From assembly GCF_001011035.1 (NCBI RefSeq), contig NZ_CP011492.1, positions 4,757,001 through 4,821,000 of the forward strand: a stretch of DNA of 64,000 nucleotides, in the 5' to 3' direction. A program made the translations under genes and the position numbers. The notes beneath the pieces were generated by a model. It did no database searches and had not been told where the DNA came from. It saw nothing but the letters and a program-made list of their open reading frames with translations. This DNA is from Streptomyces sp. CNQ-509 (GTDB taxonomy: Bacteria > Actinomycetota > Actinomycetes > Streptomycetales > Streptomycetaceae). This document shows, piece after piece, positions 34,614-46,917 of this stretch. How positions within the stretch are numbered: position 1 is the stretch's first letter; every line of letters starts with the position of its first letter.

Positions 34614-35955
<1,342 letters not shown>

Positions 35956-35959
<4 letters not shown>

Positions 35960-38427
35960 CCGTCACGGAGCCGGAGAAGGCACCGGAGAAGGCCGCCGCT
36001 CCGGAGAACATGGTCACGCTGACCATCGACGGCGCCGAAGTCAGCGTGCCCAAGGGCACCCTGGTCATCCGGGCCGCCGAGCAGCTCGGCATCGAGGTAC
36101 CGCGGTTCTGCGACCACCCGCTGCTCGACCCGGTCGGCGCCTGCCGCCAGTGCATCGTCGAGATCGAGGGCCAGCGCAAGCCGTCGGCGTCCTGCACCAT
36201 CACCTGCACCGACGGGATGGTGGTCAAGACCCAGCTCACCTCGGCCGTCGCCGAGAAGTCGCAGCGCGGCGTGATGGAGCTGCTGCTCATCAACCACCCG
36301 CTGGACTGCCCGGTCTGCGACAAGGGCGGCGAGTGCCCGCTGCAGAACCAGGCGATGTCCGCAGGGCAGGCCGAGAGCCGCTTCGACGGCCAGAAGCGCA
36401 CCTTCGAAAAGCCGGTGCCGATCTCGACCCAGGTGCTGCTCGACCGCGAGCGCTGCGTGCTGTGCGCGCGCTGCACCCGGTTCTCCAACCAGATCGCGGG
36501 CGACCCGATGATCGAGATGCTGGACCGCGGCGCGCTCCAGCAGGTCGGTACGGGCGAGGGCGTGCCCTTCGAGTCGTACTTCTCGGGCAACACCATCCAG
36601 ATCTGCCCGGTCGGCGCGCTCACCTCGAAGATGTACCGCTTCCGCTCGCGCCCCTTCGACCTGATCTCCTCGCCGTCCGTCTGCGAGCACTGCGCCGGCG
36701 GCTGCGCCACCCGCACCGACCACCGCCGCGGCAAGGTCATGCGGCGGCTCGCCGCCAACGACCCGGCGGTCAACGAGGAGTGGATGTGCGACAAGGGCCG
36801 CTTCGGCTTCCGCTACGCCCAGCTCCCCGACCGGCTCACCCAGCCGCTGGTCCGCGACGGCAGCGGTGAACTGCAGCCGGCGAGCTGGCCCGAGGCGCTG
36901 CGCGCCGCGGCCGCGGGGCTCGCGGCGGCCCACGGGCGGGCCGGGGTGCTCACCGGCGGGCGGCTGACGCTGGAGGACTCCTACGCGTACGCGAAGTTCG
37001 CGCGCGCCGCGCTCGGCACCAACGACATCGACTTCCGCGCCCGGGTGCACAGCGCCGAGGAGACCGCGTTCCTGGCCGCGCAGGTCGCGGGGAGCGGCCG
37101 CGGCGTCACGTACGGCGCGCTGGAGAAGGCGCCCGCGGTGCTGCTCGCCGGTCTCGAGGCGGAGGAGGAGGCGCCCGGCGTCTTCCTCCGGCTGCGCAAG
37201 GCGTGGCGGAAGAAGGGCCTGAAGGTCTACTCGATCGCCCCCTTCGCCACCCGCGGCCTGACGAAGGCGGGCGGCACGCTGCTGCCGGCCGCCCCCGGCA
37301 CCGAGCCGAGCTGGCTCGACGCCCTCGGCTCCGGCGCCGGGCTCGGCGAGGACGGCAAGGCCGCGTCCGACGCGCTGCGCCAGGAGGGCGCGGTGATCCT
37401 CGTCGGGGAGCGGCTGGCGGGGGTACGGGGCGCGCTCTCCGCCGTGGTACGTACCGCGGAGGCCACCGGCGCCACCCTCGCGTGGGTCCCGCGCCGCGCG
37501 GGCGAGCGCGGCGCGATCGAGGCCGGCGCGCTGCCCGGGATGCTCCCCGGCGGCCGCTCCGGCACCGACACCGAGGCCCGCCGCGAGACGGCCGCCGCCT
37601 GGGGCCTGGCGGAACTGCCCACCGGGGCGGGCCGCGACACCGGCCGGATCCTCGACGCGGCGGCGGCCGGGGACATCGGCGCGCTGCTCGTCGGCGGCGT
37701 CGAGGTCACCGACCTGCCGGACCCGGAGAAGGCCCGCGAGGCGCTGGACCGGGCCGCGTTCGTGGTCAGCCTGGAGCAGCGGCCCAGCGAGGTCACCGAG
37801 CGGGCCGACGTGGTCTTCCCGGTGGCCGCGGTCGCCGAGAAGCAGGGCACTTATCTCAACTGGGAGGGCCGCGCCCGGCCGTTCGAGGCCGCGCTGAAGC
37901 CGGACCAGATGACCCGCCGGCTCGCCCCCGCCGACCAGCGGGTGCTGCACATGCTCGCCGACGCCCTCGACGTCCACCTGGGCCTGCCGGACGCCCGTAC
38001 GGCACGGGCCGAGCTGGCCCGCCTCGGCGTCCGCACCGAGGGCCCCCGCCCCACCCCGCCGGACGAGCGGGCCGCGCCGCTGCCGCAGCCCGGCGCCGGC
38101 GAGGCGGTGCTCGCGGGCCACCGGCTGCTGCTCGACGAGGGCCGGCTGCAGGAGGGCGACGACGCCCTGGCCGGCACCCGCCACGAGGCGGCGGCCCGGC
38201 TCTCGCCCGCCACCGCGGAGGCCACCGGCGTCGCCGACGGCGACCCGCTCGCGGTCACGGGACCGGCCGGCACGGTGACGCTCCCGCTGCGGGTCACCGC
38301 GGAGCTGCCCGACCAGGTCGTCTGGCTGCCGATGAAGTCGACCGCACCGGGCGTGACGGCGGCCACGGGCGCGAACCCCGGCGACCTGGTCCGGGTGTCC
38401 GCCGTATCCAAGGAGGTCGAAGCGTGA
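35956..38427 (+). CDS. nuoG: NADH-quinone oxidoreductase subunit G
   Basis: An 823-residue subunit with the most iron-sulphur centres. [15 protein letters not shown] near residue 54 gives the 2Fe-2S site, [12 protein letters not shown] near 118 the His/Cys-ligated N5 region, [11 protein letters not shown] near 172 and ICPVGALT near 216 the N4 region. VCEHCAGGC near 243 with the later EWMCDKGRF gives the extra cluster N7, present in E. coli but absent in mitochondria. The C-terminal half is a molybdopterin-oxidoreductase-like domain without a cofactor. GTG overlaps nuoF. Confidence 0.96.
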
Positions 38428-38495
38428 GTGCGATGCGGAAGCGCTGCGCGCGATCGCGCGGCGGAGATGCGTACATGACGGAGGCACGACGGTGA
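38424..38495 (+). CDS. Possible 23-codon coupling ORF between nuoG and nuoH
   Basis: GTG at 38424 overlaps the nuoG stop (GTGA) and its own TGA at 38493-38495 overlaps the nuoH GTG start at 38492 (GTGA). The peptide, [20 protein letters not shown] plus RR, is basic and has no known homologue. It may be translated only to carry ribosomes across the 65-bp gap; whether the peptide has a role is unknown. Confidence 0.4.
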   Translation: MSAMRKRCARSRGGDAYMTEARR

Positions 38496-39874
38496 TCGCA
38501 AGCGCATCCGCGGCGCAGGGCGCGAGCGTCCTCGCCGCGGAGGATCTCAGCTTCTTCGGGGGCGACCCCTGGTGGCTGATCCTCCTCAAGGCGGTCTTCT
38601 GCTTCGCGTTCCTGATGGTGACGGTCCTCATGGCGATCGTCTTCGAGCGCAAGGTCCTGGGCTGGATGCAGCTCCGCATCGGCCCGAACCGGCACGGTCC
38701 CTGGGGCCTGCTGCAGTCGCTCGCCGACGGCGTGAAGCTGATGTTCAAAGAGGACATCATCGTCAAGGGCGCCGACAAGGTCGTCTATATCCTGGCGCCG
38801 CTGCTCGCCGTGATCCCCGCCTTCATGGCCATCGCGGTCATCCCCTTCGGGCCGGCCGACAACCAGGTGTCGATCTTCGGCGAGCGCACCGCGATGCAGC
38901 TCACCGACCTTCCGGTCGCCATGCTGTACGTGCTGGCCACCGCCTCCATCGCCGCCTACGGCGTCGTGCTCGCGGGCTGGGCGTCCAACTCGACGTACCC
39001 GCTGCTCGGCGGCGTCCGCGCGACGGCCCAGGTGATCTCGTACGAGGTCGCGATGGGCCTCTCCTTCGCCGCGGTGTTCCTCTACTCCGGGTCGCTGTCG
39101 ACGTCGGAGATCGTCGCGGCGCAGGACGACCGCTGGTTCGCGGTGCTGCTGCCGGTCTCGTTCATCGTGTACCTCATCGCGATGGTCGGTGAGGCGCACC
39201 GGCTGCCGTTCGACATGCCGGAGTCCGAGGGCGACCTGGTCGCGGGGTACTCCACCGAGTACTCGTCGATCAAGTTCGCGATGTTCATGCTCTCCGAGTA
39301 CGTGCACATGGTGACGCTGTCGGCCGTGGCCGTCACGCTCTTCCTCGGCGGCTGGCGCGCGCCCGCCCCGGTCAGCACCGTCTGGGAGGGCGCGAACACC
39401 GCCTGGTGGCCGATGCTCTGGTTCACCGGCAAGGTCCTCGTCCTCCTCTTCGTCTTCGTCTGGCTGCGCGGCACGCTCCCACGGGTCCGCTACGACCAGT
39501 TCATGAAGCTGGGCTGGAAGGTCCTCATCCCGGTCTCCATGGTCTGGCTGATGCTGGTCGCCACCGTCCGGGCGCTGCGCAACGAGGACGTGGACTTCAC
39601 CGAGATCGTGCTCTACATCGCCGGCGGGCTGCTGGTGATCCTGCTGCTCTCCTTCGTCGTGGACATCTTCCGCGACCGCAAGGAGAAGGAGGAGGCGGCC
39701 CGCGAGGCGGCCAAGCCCACACCGGAGTTCGACCCGATGGCGGGCGGCTACCCCGTACCGCCGCTGCCCGGTCAGACCCTCCCGCCCGTGCCCCGCCGTC
39801 CCTCGCGCCGCGAGCGCGAGCTGGTGGGCACGAACGGTCCCGGAGGCGACACTGAGGAGGCCGACAATGGCTGA
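38492..39874 (+). CDS. nuoH: NADH-quinone oxidoreductase subunit H
   Basis: A 460-residue membrane subunit with eight helices that joins the quinone site to the proton path. [20 protein letters not shown] near residue 52 and [20 protein letters not shown] near 232 are the signature loops with the conserved acidic funnel residues. The last ~60 residues are Pro/Arg-rich and cytoplasmic. GTG start overlaps the small coupling ORF; the stop overlaps nuoI by eight bases. Confidence 0.96.
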   Translation: MIASASAAQGASVLAAEDLSFFGGDPWWLILLKAVFCFAFLMVTVLMAIVFERKVLGWMQLRIGPNRHGPWGLLQSLADGVKLMFKEDIIVKGADKVVYILAPLLAVIPAFMAIAVIPFGPADNQVSIFGERTAMQLTDLPVAMLYVLATASIAAYGVVLAGWASNSTYPLLGGVRATAQVISYEVAMGLSFAAVFLYSGSLSTSEIVAAQDDRWFAVLLPVSFIVYLIAMVGEAHRLPFDMPESEGDLVAGYSTEYSSIKFAMFMLSEYVHMVTLSAVAVTLFLGGWRAPAPVSTVWEGANTAWWPMLWFTGKVLVLLFVFVWLRGTLPRVRYDQFMKLGWKVLIPVSMVWLMLVATVRALRNEDVDFTEIVLYIAGGLLVILLLSFVVDIFRDRKEKEEAAREAAKPTPEFDPMAGGYPVPPLPGQTLPPVPRRPSRRERELVGTNGPGGDTEEADNG

Positions 39875-40490
39875 TCAGAAGGACGAGAAGAAGGACAAGC
39901 AGGGGTTCGTCAACCCGGTGGCCGGCTTCGGCGTGACCTTCAAGGCCATGTTCAAGAAGCGGCTGACCGAGCAGTACCCCGAGTACAAGAAGCCGACGGC
40001 GCCCCGCTTCCACGGCCGCCACCAGCTCAACCGGCACCCGGACGGGCTGGAGAAGTGCATCGGCTGCGAGCTGTGCGCGTGGGCCTGTCCGGCGGACGCG
40101 ATCTACGTCGAGGGCGCGGACAACACCGAAGAGGAGCGCTACTCGCCCGGTGAGCGCTACGGCCGCGTCTACCAGATCAACTACCTGCGCTGCATCCTGT
40201 GCGGGCTCTGCGTCGAGGCGTGCCCCACCCGGGCGCTGACCATGACGAACGAGTACGAACTGGCCGACCGCAGCCGCGAGTCGCTCATCTACACCAAGGA
40301 CGAGCTGCTCGCCGGTCTCCAGGAGGGCATGGTCGACTCGCCGCACGCGATCTACCCGGGGATGACGGAGAAGGACTACTACAGCGGCCTGGTCACGGAG
40401 GCCGCCCCGGGTACGGAGCGCCAGGTTGCCGTCAGCAAGGGCGAGTCGGCACCGGAGCCGGCGCCGCACTCCGAAGGAGCCCAGGCATGA
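39867..40490 (+). CDS. nuoI: NADH-quinone oxidoreductase subunit I
   Basis: A 207-residue ferredoxin-like subunit with clusters N6a and N6b: [12 protein letters not shown] near residue 66 and [16 protein letters not shown] near 110. These pass electrons from NuoG to N2 in NuoB. An N-terminal Lys/Asp-rich arm and a C-terminal tail (about 180-207) flank the core. Starts inside the end of nuoH; ATGA overlap with nuoJ. Confidence 0.97.
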   Translation: MADQKDEKKDKQGFVNPVAGFGVTFKAMFKKRLTEQYPEYKKPTAPRFHGRHQLNRHPDGLEKCIGCELCAWACPADAIYVEGADNTEEERYSPGERYGRVYQINYLRCILCGLCVEACPTRALTMTNEYELADRSRESLIYTKDELLAGLQEGMVDSPHAIYPGMTEKDYYSGLVTEAAPGTERQVAVSKGESAPEPAPHSEGAQA

Positions 40491-41371
40491 ACGCCCTCGC
40501 CCAGGCCGGCTACACCACGTCCACCGGGGAGGCGACCCAGTTCTGGGTGCTGGCCGTCTTCGCCGTCGCCGGTGCGCTGGGCACCGTGCTGATGAAGAAG
40601 GCGGTGCACTCGGCGCTCTGCCTCGCCGGGACGATGGTGATCCTGGCGGTCTTCTACCTCGCCAACGGCGCCTACTTCCTCGGCGTCGTGCAGATCGTCG
40701 TCTACACCGGCGCGGTCATGATGCTCTTCCTCTTCGTGCTCATGCTCGTCGGCATCAGCGCGGCGGACTCGCTGAAGGAGACCATCAAGGGCCAGCGCTG
40801 GCTGGCGATGGCCTGCGGAGTCGGCTTCGGCATCCTGCTGATCGCCGGCATCGGCAACGCGAGCCTCGACACCTTCGAGGGCCTGGAGGACGCCAACTCC
40901 GGCGGCAACGTCCACGGTCTGGCCGCGCTGATCTTCCGCGACTTCGTCTTCGCCTTCGAGCTGACCGGCGCGCTGCTGATCACCGCCGCGGTGGCGGGCA
41001 TGGTCCTCACCCACCGCGAGAAGACCGAGCGCACCCCGACCCAGCGCGAGCAGGCCGCGCAGCGCGTACGCGACGGCGTCCAGGTGCCGCCGATGCCGGC
41101 GCCCGGCGTCTACGCCCGCCACAACGCGGTGGACCTCCCGGGCCTGCTGCCCGACGGCACGCCGTCCGAGCTGACCGTCAACCGCACGCTGCGCGACCGC
41201 GGCCAGATCCGGGACGTCTCCGCGCAGGCGCTGGCGGATCTCGCCGCCATAGAGCAGCGCACCGCCGACTACCAGGGCAAGGCCCTGGAACCGGACACCG
41301 GCGACGACGACGGTGACGGCTCCGTCGGCGCGAACGCCGGCGGTAAGGCCGGAAAGGGAGAGGGCGAGTGA
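40487..41371 (+). CDS. nuoJ: NADH-quinone oxidoreductase subunit J
   Basis: A 294-residue membrane subunit. Five helices lie in residues about 17-185 ([20 protein letters not shown] near 69 with the key Glu-free TM3 bulge region); the remaining ~110 residues form a charged cytoplasmic tail ([19 protein letters not shown]), longer than in proteobacteria but usual in Streptomyces. Coupled to nuoI and nuoK. Confidence 0.95.
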   Translation: MNALAQAGYTTSTGEATQFWVLAVFAVAGALGTVLMKKAVHSALCLAGTMVILAVFYLANGAYFLGVVQIVVYTGAVMMLFLFVLMLVGISAADSLKETIKGQRWLAMACGVGFGILLIAGIGNASLDTFEGLEDANSGGNVHGLAALIFRDFVFAFELTGALLITAAVAGMVLTHREKTERTPTQREQAAQRVRDGVQVPPMPAPGVYARHNAVDLPGLLPDGTPSELTVNRTLRDRGQIRDVSAQALADLAAIEQRTADYQGKALEPDTGDDDGDGSVGANAGGKAGKGEGE

Positions 41372-41667
41372 ACCCGGTCAACTACCTGTATCTCTCCGCG
41401 CTGCTGTTCACCATCGGCGCGGCCGGAGTGCTCATCAGGCGGAACGCCATCGTGGTGTTCATGTGCATCGAGCTGATGCTGAACGCCTGCAACCTGGCGC
41501 TGGTCACGTTCTCCCGGATGCACGGGAACCTCGACGGCCAGATCGTCGCGTTCTTCACCATGGTCGTCGCCGCCGCGGAGGTCGTGGTCGGCCTGGCGAT
41601 CATCGTGTCGTTCTACCGCTCCCGCCACTCGGCCTCGGTCGACGACGCCGCTTTGATGAAGCTGTAA
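41368..41667 (+). CDS. nuoK: NADH-quinone oxidoreductase subunit K
   Basis: A 99-residue, three-helix proton-channel subunit, MrpC-like. [20 protein letters not shown] near residue 30 holds the conserved Glu of TM2, and [20 protein letters not shown] near 67 the second Glu. GTG overlaps the nuoJ stop. Length is exactly typical. Confidence 0.97.
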   Translation: MNPVNYLYLSALLFTIGAAGVLIRRNAIVVFMCIELMLNACNLALVTFSRMHGNLDGQIVAFFTMVVAAAEVVVGLAIIVSFYRSRHSASVDDAALMKL

Positions 41668-41679
41668 GGGGACGCACCA

Positions 41680-43581
41680 GTGGAGTCACTCATCGGATTG
41701 CTCGTCGCGGCGCCGCTGCTCGGCGCGGCGGTGCTGCTCTGCGGCGGGCGGAGGCTGGATCGCACGGGCCATTGGCTCGGCACGGGCCTGGCCTTCACCT
41801 CCTTCGTCCTCGGCCTCGTCCTCTTCGCCGACATGCTCGGCAAGGACGGCGAGGAGCGGGCGCTGCACAGCCACCTCTTCACCTGGATTCCGGTCGAGGG
41901 GTTCCAGGCGGAAGCGGCGTTCCAGCTCGACCAGCTCTCGATGACGTTCGTGCTGCTGATCACCGGCGTCGGCTCGCTCATCCACCTGTACTCCGTGGGC
42001 TACATGGAGCACGACGAGCGCCGCCGCCGGTTCTTCGGCTATCTGAACCTCTTCCTCGCGGCGATGCTGCTGCTGGTCCTCGCGGACAACTTCCTGCTGC
42101 TGTACGTCGGCTGGGAGGGCGTCGGTCTCGCCTCGTACCTGCTGATCGGCTTCTGGCAGCACAAGCCGAGCGCGGCGACGGCGGCCAAGAAGGCGTTCAT
42201 CGTCAACCGCGTCGGCGACGTCGGCCTCTCCATCGCGATCATGCTGATGTTCGTCACCTTCGGCACCTTCGCGTTCGAGCCGGTGATGAACTCGGTCGGC
42301 GAGACCAGCGAGGGCAAACTGACGGCGATCGGCCTGATGCTGCTGCTCGCGGCGTGCGGCAAGTCCGCTCAGGTGCCGCTGCAGTCCTGGCTGGGCGACG
42401 CGATGGAGGGCCCCACGCCGGTCTCCGCGCTGATCCACGCCGCCACGATGGTGACCGCGGGTGTCTACCTGATCGTCCGCTCCGGCGCGATCTTCGACGC
42501 GGCGCCGGACGCGCAGCTCGTCGTCACGATCGTCGGCGCGGTCACGCTCCTCTTCGGTGCGATCGTCGGTTGCGCGAAGGACGACATCAAGAAGGCGCTG
42601 GCCGGCTCGACCATGTCGCAGATCGGCTACATGATCCTGGCCGCCGGGCTCGGCCCGATCGGCTACGCGTTCGCGATCATGCACCTCGTGACCCACGGCT
42701 TCTTCAAGGCCGGGCTCTTCCTCGGCGCGGGCTCCGTCATGCACGGCATGAACGACGAGGTCGACATGCGCAAGTACGGCGGCCTGAGGAAGTACATGCC
42801 GGTCACGTTCATCACGTTCGGCCTCGGCTATCTCGCCATCATCGGATTCCCGGGCCTGTCGGGCTTCTTCTCCAAGGACCTCATCATCGAGGCGGCGTTC
42901 GCCAAGGGCGGTACGCAGGGCTGGATCCTGGGCGGCGCGGCACTGCTGGGCGCGGCGCTCACCGCGTACTACATGACGCGCGTGATGCTCATGACGTTCT
43001 TCGGCGAGAAGCGCTGGGAGCCGGACGCGAACGGCAACGAGCCGCACCCGCACGAGTCGCCGAAGACGATGACGATCCCGATGATCGTGCTGGCGATCGG
43101 CTCGGTCGGCGCGGGCGCGTTCTTCGACATCGGCGAGCGGTTCGTGCACTGGCTGGAGCCGGTCACCGGCTTCGAGCACGGGCACCTGCCGGACGGCCTG
43201 AGCGTCGGCATCGTCACCGGCGCCACCGTCACCTGCATGGTCCTCGGTGTCGTGGTGGCCTGGCTGCAGTACGGCCGCCGCCCGGTCCCCGCCGCCGCAC
43301 CGCGCGGCTCCCTGCTCACCCGCGCCGCCCGGCGCGACCTGCTGCAGGACGACTTCAACCACGTGGCGCTGGTCAAGCCCGGCGAGTACCTGACCCGCGG
43401 CCTGGTCTACCTGGACCACAAGCTGGTCGACGGCATCGTCAACGGAACCGCGGCGGCGTTCGGCGGGCTCTCCGCCAGGACCCGGCGGATCCAGAACGGC
43501 TACGCCCGCAGCTACGCGGTCTCGATGTTCGGGGGCGCGGTGGTCCTCATCGCCGCCACCCTGCTGATGAGGGCGGTCTGA
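41680..43581 (+). CDS. nuoL: NADH-quinone oxidoreductase subunit L
   Basis: A 633-residue antiporter-like subunit at the tip of the membrane arm. [20 protein letters not shown] near residue 145, [20 protein letters not shown] near 231 and the channel Lys/His helices ([18 protein letters not shown] near 305) are present, and the C-terminal lateral helix and anchor are included. GTG start 12 bp after nuoK. Confidence 0.96.
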   Translation: MESLIGLLVAAPLLGAAVLLCGGRRLDRTGHWLGTGLAFTSFVLGLVLFADMLGKDGEERALHSHLFTWIPVEGFQAEAAFQLDQLSMTFVLLITGVGSLIHLYSVGYMEHDERRRRFFGYLNLFLAAMLLLVLADNFLLLYVGWEGVGLASYLLIGFWQHKPSAATAAKKAFIVNRVGDVGLSIAIMLMFVTFGTFAFEPVMNSVGETSEGKLTAIGLMLLLAACGKSAQVPLQSWLGDAMEGPTPVSALIHAATMVTAGVYLIVRSGAIFDAAPDAQLVVTIVGAVTLLFGAIVGCAKDDIKKALAGSTMSQIGYMILAAGLGPIGYAFAIMHLVTHGFFKAGLFLGAGSVMHGMNDEVDMRKYGGLRKYMPVTFITFGLGYLAIIGFPGLSGFFSKDLIIEAAFAKGGTQGWILGGAALLGAALTAYYMTRVMLMTFFGEKRWEPDANGNEPHPHESPKTMTIPMIVLAIGSVGAGAFFDIGERFVHWLEPVTGFEHGHLPDGLSVGIVTGATVTCMVLGVVVAWLQYGRRPVPAAAPRGSLLTRAARRDLLQDDFNHVALVKPGEYLTRGLVYLDHKLVDGIVNGTAAAFGGLSARTRRIQNGYARSYAVSMFGGAVVLIAATLLMRAV

Positions 43582-43585
43582 ACCC

Positions 43586-45223
43586 ATGGCTGATTCTTCG
43601 ACGTTCCCGCTGCTGACGATCACCGCGGCGGTCCCGGCCGTGGGCGCGATCGCCACCGCCGCGGTGCCGGCGGCCAAGCGCGAGCTGGCCAAGTGGCTCG
43701 CGCTGGGCGTGTCGCTGGCGACGCTGGTGCTGGCCGCGGTGATCGCGGTCCGGTACGACCCGGACGGCGACCGCTTCCAGCTCACCGAGTCGCGGGCGTG
43801 GATCGCCGACTTCGGGGTGAGATACGAGCTGGGGGTCGACGGCATCGCCGTCGTGCTGGTGGCGCTCACGGCGCTGCTGATCCCGTTCGTCATCCTCGCG
43901 GGCTGGCACGACGCGGACCCGGTCACTGCATCCGATAGCGGCTCCGCCGCGGGCAAGTCGTCCCGCTGGCGCCCCACCCAGGGCTTCTTCGCGCTGATCC
44001 TGGCCGTCGAGGCGATGGTGATCGTCAGCTTCCTGGCCACGGACGTCTTCCTCTTCTACATCTTCTTCGAAGCCATGCTCATCCCGATGTACTTCCTCAT
44101 CGGCGGCTTCGGGGACAAGGCGCACGAACACGGCGAGGAAGAGGCGGCGCGGCAGCGCTCGTACGCGGCCGTGAAGTTCCTGCTGTACAACCTGGCCGGC
44201 GGCCTGATCATGCTGGCCGCGGTGATCGGCCTCTTCGTCGTCACCAACGACCAGCTCGGCGCGGGCACGTTCTCGCTCCAGGAGATCCTCCAGGCGCGCG
44301 CCAACGGCGACCTGGACATCTCGACGAACACCGAGCGGCTGCTCTTCCTCGGCTTCTTCTTCGCCTTCGCGGTGAAGGCGCCGCTGTGGCCGCTGCACAC
44401 CTGGCTGCCCAACGCCATGGGCGAGTCCACCCCGCCGGTCGCCGTCCTCATCACCGCGGTGGTCGACAAGGTCGGCACGTTCGCCATGCTCCGCTTCTGC
44501 CTCGGGCTCTTCCCCGAGGCGAGCGACTGGGCGACGCCGGTGGTGCTGGTGCTCGCGCTGGTGAGCATCCTGTACGGCGCGCTGCTCGCGATCGGGCAGC
44601 GGGACATCAAGCGGCTGATCGCGTACGCCTCGATCTCCCACTTCGGCTTCATCGTGCTGGGCATCTTCGTGATGACCAGCCAGGGCCAGGCCGGGGCGAC
44701 GCTGTACATGGTCAACCACGGCATCTCCACCGCCGTCCTGATGCTGGTGGCCGGGTTCCTCATCACCCGGCGCGGCTCGCGGCTCATCGGCGACTACGGC
44801 GGTGTGCAGAAGGTGGCGCCGGTGCTGGCCGGCACCTTCCTGATCGGCGGCATGGCCACGCTGTCGCTGCCGGGGCTCGCGCCGTTCGTCAGCGAGTTCC
44901 TGGTGCTGGTGGGCACGTTCAGCCGCTACCCGGCGATCGGCATCATCGCCACCGTGGGCATCGTGCTGGCCGCGATCTACGTCCTCGTCCTGTACCAGCG
45001 GACGATGACGGGGCCGGTCACCGAGAAGGTCGCGAAGCTGCCCGACCTGCGGGTGCGCGAGGTGCTGGTGGTCGCGCCGCTGATCGCGCTCCTCATCGGC
45101 CTCGGCGTGTACCCGAAGCCGCTCACCGAGATCGTCAACCCGGCCGTCGAGCACACCATGTCCGACGTGCAGAAGTCCGACCCGGAGCCCGATGTGAACC
45201 CTGTGGAGGCCGCGCATGAGTAG
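43586..45223 (+). CDS. nuoM: NADH-quinone oxidoreductase subunit M
   Basis: A 545-residue antiporter-like subunit. FLFYIFFEAMLIPMYFLIGG near residue 156 has the channel Glu, FAFAVKAPLWPLHTWLPNAM near 258 the conserved Lys, and LIAYASISHFGFIVLGIF near 348 the distal channel. A Ser/Gly-rich loop of about 15 residues (DSGSAAGKSSRWR) lies before TM4. Starts 4 bp after nuoL and overlaps nuoN by eight bases. Confidence 0.96.
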   Translation: MADSSTFPLLTITAAVPAVGAIATAAVPAAKRELAKWLALGVSLATLVLAAVIAVRYDPDGDRFQLTESRAWIADFGVRYELGVDGIAVVLVALTALLIPFVILAGWHDADPVTASDSGSAAGKSSRWRPTQGFFALILAVEAMVIVSFLATDVFLFYIFFEAMLIPMYFLIGGFGDKAHEHGEEEAARQRSYAAVKFLLYNLAGGLIMLAAVIGLFVVTNDQLGAGTFSLQEILQARANGDLDISTNTERLLFLGFFFAFAVKAPLWPLHTWLPNAMGESTPPVAVLITAVVDKVGTFAMLRFCLGLFPEASDWATPVVLVLALVSILYGALLAIGQRDIKRLIAYASISHFGFIVLGIFVMTSQGQAGATLYMVNHGISTAVLMLVAGFLITRRGSRLIGDYGGVQKVAPVLAGTFLIGGMATLSLPGLAPFVSEFLVLVGTFSRYPAIGIIATVGIVLAAIYVLVLYQRTMTGPVTEKVAKLPDLRVREVLVVAPLIALLIGLGVYPKPLTEIVNPAVEHTMSDVQKSDPEPDVNPVEAAHE

Positions 45224-46859
45224 GGGTGTCCACAGCCTGTGGATGGCGCAGGACGGTGTCGACAAGATCAAGGCGCCGCACATCGAGTACGACCTGCTGG
45301 CGCCCACGCTGATCGTCATCGGCGCGGCCGTGCTGGGCATCGCCATCGAGGCGTTCCTGCCCCGGAGGCACCGGTACGCCGTCCAGGTCGGGCTCGCCAC
45401 GCTCGCGATGGCCGGCGCGTTCGGCGCGGTCGTCGCCCTGGCCGCCACCGGCAAGGGCACCGACGAGGCGCAGACCGCCGCGATGGGCGCGCTGGCCGTC
45501 GACGGCCCGACGCTCTTCCTCCAGGGCGTCATCCTGCTGGTCGGCGTGCTCGGGGTGTTCACCTTCGCCGAGCGCCGGCTGGACCCGGTCGCGCACGGCA
45601 ACCGGGTCGACTCCTTCGCCGCCGAGGCCGCCGCCGTACCCGGCGGCAAGGCGGAACAGGCCGCGGTCAAGGCCGGGTTCACCACCACCGAGGTGTTCCC
45701 GCTGCTGCTCTTCGCGACCGGCGGCATGCTCATCTTCCCGGCCGCGAACGATCTGCTGACGCTCTTCATCGCGCTGGAGGTCTTCTCCCTGCCGCTGTAC
45801 CTGCTCTGCGCCGTCGCCCGCCGCAAGCGGCTGATGTCGCAGGAGGCGGCGGTGAAGTACTTCCTGCTGGGCGCCTTCTCGTCGGCGTTCCTGCTCTTCG
45901 GCGTCGCGCTGCTCTACGGCTACGCGGGCAGCGTGCGCTACGCCGAGATCGCCGACGTCGTCGCGGGCAACCCGCAGCACATGACCCCGGCGCTCGCCGA
46001 CACCATGGGCAACGACGCGCTGCTGCTCATCGGCGGCGCGATGGTGCTGCTCGGCCTCCTCTTCAAGGTCGGCGCCGTGCCGTTCCACATGTGGACCCCG
46101 GACGTCTACCAGGGCGCCCCCACCCCCGTCACCGGCTTCATGGCCGCGGCCACCAAGGTCGCCGCGTTCGGCGCGCTGCTGCGGCTGCTGTACGTCGTGC
46201 TGCCGGGCATGAAGTGGGACTGGCGGCCGGTGATGTGGGGCGTCGCGATCGTCACGATGGTCATCGGCGCGATCCTCGCGATCACCCAGACCGACGTGAA
46301 GCGGCTGCTGGCGTACTCGTCCATCGCGCACGCGGGGTTCATCCTCGCGGGTGTCACCGCGGCCAACGAGGAGGGCATCTCCTCGGTGCTGTTCTACCTG
46401 GCCGCGTACGCCTTCGTGACGCTCGGCGCGTTCGCCGTCGTCACGCTGGTGCGGGATGCGGGCGGCGAGGCGACGCACCTGTCCAAGTGGGCGGGGCTCG
46501 GCCGGCGTTCGCCGCTGGTCGCGGCGGTCTTCGCGGTGTTCCTGCTGGCGATGGCGGGCATCCCGCTGACCAGCGGCTTCGCCGGGAAGTTCGCGGTGTT
46601 CAAGGCGGCGGCGGACGGCGGCGCGACGCCGCTGGTCGTCGTCGGTGTCATCGCCTCGGCCATCGCCGCGTTCTTCTACGTCCGCGTCATCGTGCTGATG
46701 TTCTTCAGCGAGCCGCGTCCCGAGGGCCCCGCGGTGACCGTGCCGAGCGCCTTCACCGTCACCGCCATCGCCGTCGGCCTGGCCGCGACGCTGGTGCTGG
46801 GCGTGGCGCCGCAGTACTTCCTGGATCTGGCCGGGGACGCGGGAGTGTTCGTCCGCTGA
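45216..46859 (+). CDS. nuoN: NADH-quinone oxidoreductase subunit N
   Basis: A 547-residue antiporter-like subunit, last gene of the operon. IALEVFSLPLYLLCAVARRK near residue 186, KVGAVPFHMWTPDVYQGAPT near 286 and VKRLLAYSSIAHAGFILAGV near 362 are its channel motifs. A longer first loop (residues about 70-150) is Ala/Gly-rich. A strong hairpin follows the stop by five bases. Confidence 0.96.
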   Translation: MSRGVHSLWMAQDGVDKIKAPHIEYDLLAPTLIVIGAAVLGIAIEAFLPRRHRYAVQVGLATLAMAGAFGAVVALAATGKGTDEAQTAAMGALAVDGPTLFLQGVILLVGVLGVFTFAERRLDPVAHGNRVDSFAAEAAAVPGGKAEQAAVKAGFTTTEVFPLLLFATGGMLIFPAANDLLTLFIALEVFSLPLYLLCAVARRKRLMSQEAAVKYFLLGAFSSAFLLFGVALLYGYAGSVRYAEIADVVAGNPQHMTPALADTMGNDALLLIGGAMVLLGLLFKVGAVPFHMWTPDVYQGAPTPVTGFMAAATKVAAFGALLRLLYVVLPGMKWDWRPVMWGVAIVTMVIGAILAITQTDVKRLLAYSSIAHAGFILAGVTAANEEGISSVLFYLAAYAFVTLGAFAVVTLVRDAGGEATHLSKWAGLGRRSPLVAAVFAVFLLAMAGIPLTSGFAGKFAVFKAAADGGATPLVVVGVIASAIAAFFYVRVIVLMFFSEPRPEGPAVTVPSAFTVTAIAVGLAATLVLGVAPQYFLDLAGDAGVFVR

Positions 46860-46864
46860 GCCGC

Positions 46865-46893
46865 GGGGTCTGGGGGCGCCGCCCCCAGACCCC
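46865..46893. terminator. Terminator of the nuo operon
   Basis: A perfect 13-bp stem, GGGGTCTGGGGGC (46865-46877) with its complement at 46881-46893 and a three-base loop, between convergent nuoN and the fumarylacetoacetase gene. It should act in both directions. Confidence 0.9.
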
Positions 46894-46917
46894 GGAGCCT
46901 GCTGGTCCCGCCGCCCG

